From the NCBI GenBank assembly GCA_002316595.1, contig DCDV01000030.1:8154-72153 (forward strand): a stretch of DNA of 64,000 nt, written 5' to 3'. The notes under the pieces were generated by a model. That model did no database searches, was not told where the DNA came from, and saw only the letters and a list, made by a program, of their open reading frames with translations. Below, in pieces: positions 58,177 to 64,000 of the stretch (within the stretch, counting starts at the first letter, position 1; each line of letters begins with the position of its first letter). The position numbers and the translations under genes are program-made. The stretch is from Mageeibacillus sp. UBA1046 (GTDB taxonomy: Bacteria; Bacillota; Clostridia; Saccharofermentanales; DTU023).

Positions 58177-59209
58177 CACTGATTACGGACAAACCCCTTT
58201 AATTGAAGTCAAGGACTTAAGTAAATACTTTAGTATTGGTAAAAAGTCAAAACTTCACGCTGTGGACAACGTCAACTTTACCATCTATAAAGGCAAGACA
58301 CTGGGAGTTGTTGGCGAGAGCGGCTGCGGCAAATCCACTCTCGGCCGCACCATACTGCGTTTGCTTGAACCTACAAGCGGGCAGATTTTCTTTGAAGGCG
58401 AAGACATTGCTAAATACAGTAAAACACGTATGCGTCACCTGCGCCGTTTCATGCAGATTATCTTCCAGGATCCCTATGCCAGTCTGAATCCACGTAAAAC
58501 CGTAGCCGACATTATTGCGCAGCCCTTAATCGTAAATGATGTTTTTGACTCCAAGGCTAAGCTGGCTGAGAGAGTAGCAGAATTGATGGAGATCGTCGGA
58601 CTCGCCACACGATTATCTGATGCATACCCACATGAATTGGATGGCGGACGACGCCAACGAATTGGCGTGGCGCGTGCGCTGGCTTTACGACCAAAGTTCA
58701 TCGTCTGCGATGAGCCTGTTTCTGCTTTAGATGTATCTATTCAGGCGCAGATACTTAATTTATTAATGGATTTGCAAGATGACATGGGGCTGACATATAT
58801 GTTCATTACCCATGATTTGTCCGTTGTTAAGCATATATCAGATGATATCTGTGTTATGTATCTCGGACAGATCGTCGAGAAAGCAGCTTCACGCGAACTG
58901 TTTAAAAATCCGCTTCACCCCTATACACAAATGCTCCTTAACGCGATTCTCGTACCCAGCCTTTCGCGGCGGCTGGCTAAAAAAGGTGTTGTCCATGGTG
59001 AGGTAACGAGCCCTATTGATCCTCCCCCCGGCTGTCGTTTTGCTCCTCGCTGTGATTATCGTATGGAGATATGCACTACGGCTGATCCAAAGCTCAGGGA
59101 AGTAACGCCAGACCATTACGCTGCCTGTTATTACGTAGAACAGGAGTTAGGCTTGAATAGTGCTGAGCCGGAGAAACATGGTGAATCCGGTGCAGAAGAT
59201 AATAATTAA
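58169..59209 (+). CDS. oppF: Peptide ABC transporter ATP-binding protein OppF (second system)
   Basis: 346 residues, overlapping oppD by 8 bases. Walker [21 protein letters not shown], Walker [13 protein letters not shown] and a Cys-containing C-terminus ([16 protein letters not shown]). The ABC signature reads LDGGRRQR, not LSGGQRQR; the second Ser/Gly change could affect ATP turnover at that site. Confidence 0.92.
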   Translation: MTDTDYGQTPLIEVKDLSKYFSIGKKSKLHAVDNVNFTIYKGKTLGVVGESGCGKSTLGRTILRLLEPTSGQIFFEGEDIAKYSKTRMRHLRRFMQIIFQDPYASLNPRKTVADIIAQPLIVNDVFDSKAKLAERVAELMEIVGLATRLSDAYPHELDGGRRQRIGVARALALRPKFIVCDEPVSALDVSIQAQILNLLMDLQDDMGLTYMFITHDLSVVKHISDDICVMYLGQIVEKAASRELFKNPLHPYTQMLLNAILVPSLSRRLAKKGVVHGEVTSPIDPPPGCRFAPRCDYRMEICTTADPKLREVTPDHYAACYYVEQELGLNSAEPEKHGESGAEDNN

Positions 59210-59292
59210 ACACAGGATTAAAGGAGAATTCTTCACGCGCATTTAATATGGCTTTAAAGGAATTAAAATTGAGACATGCAAGGGGACAAGCA

Positions 59293-60771
59293 ATGAAGAT
59301 ACTGATTGGCCATTGCGGACATGAGGCTAACACATTTGCAAGCAGGGTTCTTGACTTTGAAACATTCAAGGATTATAGCAACTGGCTGCAAGGAGATGTG
59401 TTGAAGGAGACCTTCCCGGATACACCAACTTATCTTGGCGGAATGCTTGAAGCAGGGAATGAATTTGATGTCGACATGGTTTTTTCCATTGCTGCCGAAG
59501 CTCCTGCTCCCTTACTCAGCCATGAATGTGCAGAATCTATCCTGGCGGAAATACTTCAGGATGTCAAAGCTGCTCAAGATGGACTGGACGGAATCTGTTA
59601 TATGTTGCACGGCGCAGGCTGTGCTGAAGGCATTGACGATCTGGAAAGCTATATTTTGCAGAATATCCGCAACATAGTCGGAGACAAGATGCCGATTTGT
59701 GTTCCCCTGGATCTGCATGGGAATATCACTCCGGAGATGGCAAGACTTGCGACATTATTCGGTATCAAACAATATCCGCATGTGGATTGCAAAGAAGCCG
59801 GTCTGCTGGCGATGAAGACTTGTATTGAAAGCATTGAACGAGGGGAAAGCCCGCAAACTGCCTGCATCAGATTACCGCTGCTGATCCCCTGCTCCGCCGG
59901 CTACACCTTTGCTGAACCCTTTACATCTATTCTGACCTTTTTGGAAGAATATAAAAACACTCACAAACTGATAGATGTAACTTTTTTTCATGGTTTCCCT
60001 TATTGTGACAGAGACATAACAGGAAGCTCTATTGTGGTAACATCCTGGTCTGACCCGAGTGAACACGCTGCAGTGTTAGCAGATTATATCTGGCAGCGAC
60101 GAAGTGATTTCACAGCGGAAAGCCTGTCTGCATCGGAGGCCTTGGATCTCGCTGAAGATTCCGCGGCTGCGGGATTTATCGTTATCAATGAGCTCTCCGA
60201 CAATGCCGGCGGCGGCGCGCCAGGTGATGGCACACATCTTCTGCGGGAACTGCTGGCACGCGATCTACCCAAGAGTATTTTTGGTTATATATACGATAAA
60301 GAAGCAGTCACAGAAATTCACAAAGGTAAAGTTGGTGACAAGATTAGTTTCCAGCTGGGAGGCAAGACAGAGCCCATGCACGGTGATCCTCTGTTTATAA
60401 ACAACGCCAGAATCGTCTCTTTGTCTGATGGCGATCATATCTCAACATCGCCTGTACAAGCAGGTGTACCGCACAGCATTGGCCGCTCAGCCAGAGTGCG
60501 AACAGGTAATGTGGAAATAATAATCGGTTCCAAGTTAACCCAGACCTACGACGACCGACCATTCCTTGTCACGGGAGCCGACATTGAGCAGTATCGCTAT
60601 GTCTGTCTGAAATCGGCTCATCATTTCCACGCATATTTTGACGACCGAGCCGGGGAGATTATCCCTTGCGATACCCCGGGAATCGTGTCCGGAAATCTAA
60701 GCGCCTTCAATTACGAACATGTGAAAAGGCCTATATACCCCTTGGATAAAGAAACGGTATTCTTAATTTAA
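59293..60771 (+). CDS. M81 family metallopeptidase (MlrC-like)
   Basis: About 492 residues from ATG 59293 (AGGGGA at 8 bases). MlrC pattern: ILIGHCGHEANTFASR, MLHGAGCAEG, PLDLHGNITPEM, YPHVDCKEAG and the C-terminal VRTGNVEIIIGS. His and Asp in HEANTF, DLHGN and YPHVD are the likely zinc ligands. MlrC completes degradation of the cyclic peptide microcystin, and relatives are general peptidases. Inside the opp operon it probably cleaves imported peptides in the cytoplasm (no signal peptide). Confidence 0.9.
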   Translation: MKILIGHCGHEANTFASRVLDFETFKDYSNWLQGDVLKETFPDTPTYLGGMLEAGNEFDVDMVFSIAAEAPAPLLSHECAESILAEILQDVKAAQDGLDGICYMLHGAGCAEGIDDLESYILQNIRNIVGDKMPICVPLDLHGNITPEMARLATLFGIKQYPHVDCKEAGLLAMKTCIESIERGESPQTACIRLPLLIPCSAGYTFAEPFTSILTFLEEYKNTHKLIDVTFFHGFPYCDRDITGSSIVVTSWSDPSEHAAVLADYIWQRRSDFTAESLSASEALDLAEDSAAAGFIVINELSDNAGGGAPGDGTHLLRELLARDLPKSIFGYIYDKEAVTEIHKGKVGDKISFQLGGKTEPMHGDPLFINNARIVSLSDGDHISTSPVQAGVPHSIGRSARVRTGNVEIIIGSKLTQTYDDRPFLVTGADIEQYRYVCLKSAHHFHAYFDDRAGEIIPCDTPGIVSGNLSAFNYEHVKRPIYPLDKETVFLI

Positions 60772-60829
60772 TATGGAAACTGTACTTTTGGGCGCATAAT
60801 AGAAGTGAAAGAGTTTACGATCAGCAATA

Positions 60830-60920
60830 TACTTAATTTGGAAGTGTCTTGGACTGCAAAGCAGCAGTTGCCTGCAACAGGCAACTGCTGCCAGAAGTAA
60901 ACTTAACTTAGAAGTATCCG
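60830..60920. repeat. Degenerate direct repeats flanking a hairpin before oppA
   Basis: ACTTAATTTGGAAGTGTCTTGG and ACTTAACTTAGAAGTATCCGGC lie about 69 bases apart, on either side of the hairpin at 60861-60891. Confidence 0.5.
60861..60891 (+). terminator. Intercistronic hairpin before oppA
   Basis: GCAGCAGTTGCCTG-CAA-CAGGCAACTGCTGC, a perfect 14-base-pair stem without a U-run, between the M81 gene and oppA. A second small hairpin (CCGGCA-AAAA-TGCCGG) lies at 60918-60933, close to a TGCTATAAA element that may give oppA a promoter of its own. Confidence 0.7.
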
Positions 60921-60962
60921 GCAAAAATGCCGGTTGCTATAAAAAGAAAGGAAAGTAACCGC

Positions 60963-62549
60963 ATGACAAACGAGAAAAGTATGATCATGAAGAAACTGGC
61001 TTTGTTGTTGGCTTGCCTGATGCTCTTCGCAGTATTGGCTGCCTGTACATCAAATGGCGAAGACCCAGATGAAACACCAGCCGCTACGGATGAAACCCCG
61101 GGCGAAGGAGATGACAAAGGAGTTAACGTATACGTCGAGGGAATTATCTCTTCACTCGACCCCTATTCCTCTATTGAATATGTTAACTGGTATGTCTGGA
61201 ATCAAATCTACGAGACTCTTGTTACCGTAGATGCTGAAACCGGTGAAATAATTCCAGCTTTGGCCAAAGAACACACAATCTCTGAAGACGGATTGACCTA
61301 TTCTTTCGTCCTTGAAGAAGGTGTCAAATTCCATAATGACGCTGAGCTGAAGGCTCCTGACGTTGTTTTCAGCCTCAATACCGCTATGGAAATGCCGGCT
61401 ATGAGCTCCTGGACAAACATGATGGAAAAGGCTGAGGCAACCGGAGATTACACCTTTGACCTCACACTGAAACGCCAGTATGCCGCTTTGCCGTCAATGT
61501 TGGCTCAGCTGCCAATTGTCAATGAGGCATTCTATTCCAGCAATGACAATCATTACGATATAGCATGCGGCACCGGTCCTTACATGCTGGAAGAAGGCAA
61601 AGTAGATCCTAACACTGAAATCACAGCTGTACGCTTTGACGACTATCGCAAAGGTCCGGCGTCGATCCCCAGCGTAACCTTTAAGGTTATCACCGACGCC
61701 TCTACAGCAACCATTCAGCTGGAAACAGGCGAGCTTGATTTCCTGATGGTTTACAGCGTTTCCAACTATCAGCCGCTGGTTGATACCGGCAACTTTAATT
61801 CCACTCTTGTCAGCGCACCTCATACTGCGTATATATCTATTAACAACACAGTAGAACCCCTTAATAACAAGGCCCTCCGTCAAGCCTTGAACTACGCTGC
61901 TGACAAAGAAACCATTACTTTAGTTGCTTATGAAGGCCTTGCTGTTCCCGCCCGTATGCTCTGTAACGAGACCAGCTTTGGCGCCGACTTCAGTGAGGCG
62001 ACCGACTTCACCTTCGATATTGACAAGGCAAAAGAGAAATTAGCTGAGGCAGGTTTTCCGGATGGCATAAATTTTGACGACTATGACATCGAGCTTGACT
62101 ACATTCCCGGTTCCTACCATGAGAAGATTGCTCAGTCCCTGAAGGAATCCTGGTCACAAGCCGGAATCGAAGTCAGTCTCAGAGCTTCTGAAACCTATAA
62201 CAGTGACAGTGCTGCAGGAACCTACACTCTAGTAACCCAGGGCAGCTCATTCACCGCTGACATGTCCTTTATGGCTACAATGTACGGCACGGAAGGTATA
62301 GATGCAACCAACTATGCCCGCTACTCCAATCCGGAAGTTGATGATCTCTTCGCTCAGGGAGATGCTACCACCGACAGCGCAGAACGTCTTGCCATATATA
62401 AAGAAATCTGCGAGATAGTAATCGACGACTGTCCGCATATCCCCATCCAGCATAAGCAGATGCCTTTTGTCTGGAACAAGGACCTTGATGCAAAAGTGTA
62501 TCCTTCTAACGACCATCCTTGGTACGTTTATGAGTGGAGCTGGAAATAA
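60963..62549 (+). CDS. oppA: Peptide ABC transporter substrate-binding lipoprotein OppA (second system)
   Basis: About 528 residues from ATG 60963, family 5 binding protein. Lipobox LAAC after MKKLALLLACLMLFAV, then an acidic Thr/Glu/Asp linker. Hallmarks: ISSLDPYSSIEYVNWYVWNQ, LAKEHTISEDGLTYSFVLEE, GVKFHNDAELKAPDVVFSL. It is last in its operon, unlike the first system, where oppA comes first. It captures peptides outside the membrane for OppBCDF. Confidence 0.93.
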   Translation: MTNEKSMIMKKLALLLACLMLFAVLAACTSNGEDPDETPAATDETPGEGDDKGVNVYVEGIISSLDPYSSIEYVNWYVWNQIYETLVTVDAETGEIIPALAKEHTISEDGLTYSFVLEEGVKFHNDAELKAPDVVFSLNTAMEMPAMSSWTNMMEKAEATGDYTFDLTLKRQYAALPSMLAQLPIVNEAFYSSNDNHYDIACGTGPYMLEEGKVDPNTEITAVRFDDYRKGPASIPSVTFKVITDASTATIQLETGELDFLMVYSVSNYQPLVDTGNFNSTLVSAPHTAYISINNTVEPLNNKALRQALNYAADKETITLVAYEGLAVPARMLCNETSFGADFSEATDFTFDIDKAKEKLAEAGFPDGINFDDYDIELDYIPGSYHEKIAQSLKESWSQAGIEVSLRASETYNSDSAAGTYTLVTQGSSFTADMSFMATMYGTEGIDATNYARYSNPEVDDLFAQGDATTDSAERLAIYKEICEIVIDDCPHIPIQHKQMPFVWNKDLDAKVYPSNDHPWYVYEWSWK

Positions 62550-62594
62550 TTAAGTTACGGCCTATATTTTAGGAATTAGTTAGAGTCTAATGAC

Positions 62595-62664
62595 TGCGGG
62601 ACACAATTAAGCGTCCCGCATGAGAAGTTTAAGAACGCCGCGGTTATATCAGCCGCGGCGTTCT
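62595..62664 (+). terminator. Two hairpins after oppA
   Basis: TGCGGGAC...GTCCCGCA at 62595-62620, then AGAACGCCGCGG-loop-CCGCGGCGTTCT at 62632-62664. No long U-run, but the two strong stems in a row should end the opp transcript. They are also downstream of the convergent small gene. Confidence 0.75.
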
Positions 62665-62696
62665 ACATTTAAAGCAAATCAGTTTATCAGCAATAA

Positions 62697-62999
62697 TCAG
62701 GTGACAAGCGATTTAAAGAGAAAGAATATCACTCCCAAAATAATTAATATACCTAAAATTGCAAGCAGCCAGACCAGGAAGGAAGCCGCCATCATAGGGA
62801 TGAAGTCGCCCTTTTGGTATTGATATGCCTCCTGCTCCTCCTCTGGATTATCAGCAATTGTATCTGCTCCCGCTTCCGGATCAGTCAGCGGATTTTTATC
62901 GGCAGAAATCTCCTGATTCTGCTTTTGCGGAGGGGTTGTATCCTCTTTTTCTCTATTCATTATTTCAATTAGGCGTTCTCTTCTTGACCGCATAAACAT
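62697..62999 (-). CDS. Small tail-anchored membrane protein of unknown function
   Basis: About 100 residues: a charged basic head (MFMRSRRERLIEIMNREKE), an acidic Pro/Glu/Asp-rich middle, and one long hydrophobic helix at the very C-terminus (MAASFLVWLLAILGILIILG). GGAGGA precedes ATG 62999; the TTG further upstream sits on the RBS and is unlikely. No family is recognised. Confidence 0.65.
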   Translation of the reverse strand: MFMRSRRERLIEIMNREKEDTTPPQKQNQEISADKNPLTDPEAGADTIADNPEEEQEAYQYQKGDFIPMMAASFLVWLLAILGILIILGVIFFLFKSLVT

Positions 63000-63197
63000 A
63001 GGGCTGCATTCCTCCAACAGGAGCTATTCAAAAATAATCGGTATAGAAAAATAGTATCATATCAACTGTCCGTATGTAATCTATTAGCGTCTCATGAAGG
63101 CAAAAACGTTTCTTCACTTACAATTATCATCATAAACATTTGTGTTCAAATAATAATGATAAGATAAATGGATAAGATAATAATTCGGAGGTTACTT

Positions 63198-63899
63198 ATG
63201 CCCCTCTTCTTCTATGATATTACCTATATATTTGTCTTAATTGGCGCCTTGCTAAGTATTGCAGCCTCAGCGAATGTTCAACGGACATTCTCTCGCTATA
63301 GTGAAGTTCGCTCAGGCAGAGGATTAACCGGAGCTCAAGCTGCCAAGATAATTCTGCAAAAATACGACATCACCAATGTCTCAATTAAGCCGGTGGCTGG
63401 AAATCTGACGGATCATTATAGACCTTCTAACAAAACCCTCGGTCTATCTGAGCCAGTCATGGACGTAAATTCTATCGCTGCAATCGGAGTAGCGGCTCAT
63501 GAGGTTGGACACGCTGTACAGCATTCACGAGGCTATGTGCCACTGCATGTACGTAACGCCATCGTGCCGGTAGTAAATATTGGCAGCCGCTTGTCTTGGC
63601 CAATTATTTTGGTTGGGCTTCTTGTTCAGGAATCATGGAGTCAAACTGTTCTGAACATCGGCATTCTACTCTTCGCTCTGACAACTGTGTTTACTCTAAT
63701 TACACTGCCAGTGGAATTTAACGCCTCCAGAAGAGCTGTCGCAGCTCTGGAAGATAGTCAGATTCTAAATAGCGAGGAACTAAAAGGCACCAGAAAGGTC
63801 TTACGAGCAGCCGCCCTGACCTATGTCGCAGCTGCAGCGGCCTCAATCTTGTCTTTACTGCGGATTTTGCTTCTTACCCGCTCTCGCCGCCGCAATTAG
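63198..63899 (+). CDS. YugP-like membrane zinc metallopeptidase
   Basis: 233 residues from ATG 63198 (GGAGG 6 bases upstream). An N-terminal membrane helix, a conserved block (SGRGLTGAQAAKIIL), the zinc motif HEVGHAVQ (H101, H105), then two or three membrane helices and a basic end. The family is widespread in Firmicutes and its substrates are unknown. Its last 45 bases overlap the opposite-strand gene below. Confidence 0.92.
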   Translation: MPLFFYDITYIFVLIGALLSIAASANVQRTFSRYSEVRSGRGLTGAQAAKIILQKYDITNVSIKPVAGNLTDHYRPSNKTLGLSEPVMDVNSIAAIGVAAHEVGHAVQHSRGYVPLHVRNAIVPVVNIGSRLSWPIILVGLLVQESWSQTVLNIGILLFALTTVFTLITLPVEFNASRRAVAALEDSQILNSEELKGTRKVLRAAALTYVAAAAASILSLLRILLLTRSRRRN

Positions 63900-64000
63900 A
63901 AGCAAGCTGAAAATAATCAGCAAACAGCCTGATAGATATCCCCCACTGTCTTCCCCTGTTTTTGGCAAAAGCACATTAATCATCTCTACCTTATTGACTG
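63855..64000 (-). CDS. C-terminus of an LPXTG sortase-anchored surface protein (5' part outside window)
   Basis: A minus-strand frame enters from the right edge and ends with TAA at 63855 after 47 codons. It ends in a complete sortase signal: LPKTGE, a Gly/Ser spacer, a hydrophobic stretch (CLLIIFSLLLIAAA) and a basic tail (RAGKKQNPQ). The main body of the protein lies beyond the window. It shows that the organism has a Gram-positive wall with sortase. The coding end overlaps yugP tail to tail by 45 bases, with both stops inside the other gene. Confidence 0.85.
   Translation of the reverse strand, partial: VNKVEMINVLLPKTGEDSGGYLSGCLLIIFSLLLIAAARAGKKQNPQ

Overview
The window looks like a chromosomal segment from an anaerobic, low-to-mid GC Gram-positive bacterium (Firmicutes, Clostridia-like). 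The evidence is the classic SRP RNA-dnaX-ebfC-recR block, a mazG-rqcP-divIC block, a class III (oxygen-sensitive) ribonucleotide reductase, many lipoprotein-type binding proteins, and an LPXTG wall-anchor tail at the right edge. The sporulation genes yabP and yabQ, which often lie between rqcP and divIC, are absent. I see no prophage, transposase, CRISPR array or rRNA. The only RNA genes are the SRP RNA and two tRNAs (Gly-CCC and Thr-GGT), with one candidate small RNA beside the tRNAs. The species cannot be named from sequence alone.

Layout: (1) 1-4499, minus: oligopeptide ABC transporter oppA-B-C-D, cut at the left edge. (2) 4500-5588: gene-poor. (3) 5589-6611: a proline-racemase-family enzyme with the Cys/Thr signature of trans-3-hydroxy-L-proline dehydratase. 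(4) 7221-11104: class A penicillin-binding protein and an MTA/SAH-type deaminase. (5) 11265-17227, minus: peroxiredoxin and a complete branched-chain amino acid transporter, livJ-H-M-G-F. (6) 17557-20632: SRP RNA, dnaX, ebfC, recR. (7) 20786-25512, minus: divIC, rqcP, mazG, nrdG, nrdD. (8) 25868-29724: CoA-disulfide reductase/rhodanese, nitroreductase, an internally deleted nucleoside phosphorylase and an MtnA-like isomerase. (9) 29889-33749: hemerythrin/PAS protein and feoAB. (10) 33904-39024: DUF1002 protein, cold-shock protein, PH-domain protein, and a zinc-type ABC transporter (znuACB). (11) 39089-44844: esterase pseudogene, DsbA-like protein, Bcp peroxiredoxin, cysteine desulfidase, zinc-ribbon membrane protein. 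(12) 45125-50184: tRNAs, candidate ncRNA, Ldh_2 dehydrogenase, secreted protein, M14 carboxypeptidase lipoprotein. (13) 50527-54823: MarR regulator with a heterodimeric ABC exporter. (14) 55276-62549: a second peptide transporter oppBCDF, an M81 (MlrC-like) peptidase and oppA. (15) 62697-64000: small membrane protein, YugP-like metalloprotease, and the LPKTG-anchored C-terminus of a protein running off the edge.

Together the genes describe an amino-acid and peptide scavenger: two peptide importers, a branched-chain amino acid importer, exported peptidases, and enzymes of cysteine and hydroxyproline breakdown. It also carries peroxide and thiol defence and ferrous iron and zinc uptake.

The most unusual pattern is that several genes carry short degenerate tandem copies of their own edge. 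At feoB, the PH-domain gene, recR and the cysteine desulfidase the repeated unit includes the last codons and stop. At znuC and marR it includes the ribosome binding site. Other points of interest are the in-frame internal deletion of the nucleoside phosphorylase, an orphan strong promoter with a hairpin transcript next to the tRNAs, and an LPXTG gene whose 3' end overlaps yugP on the opposite strand.
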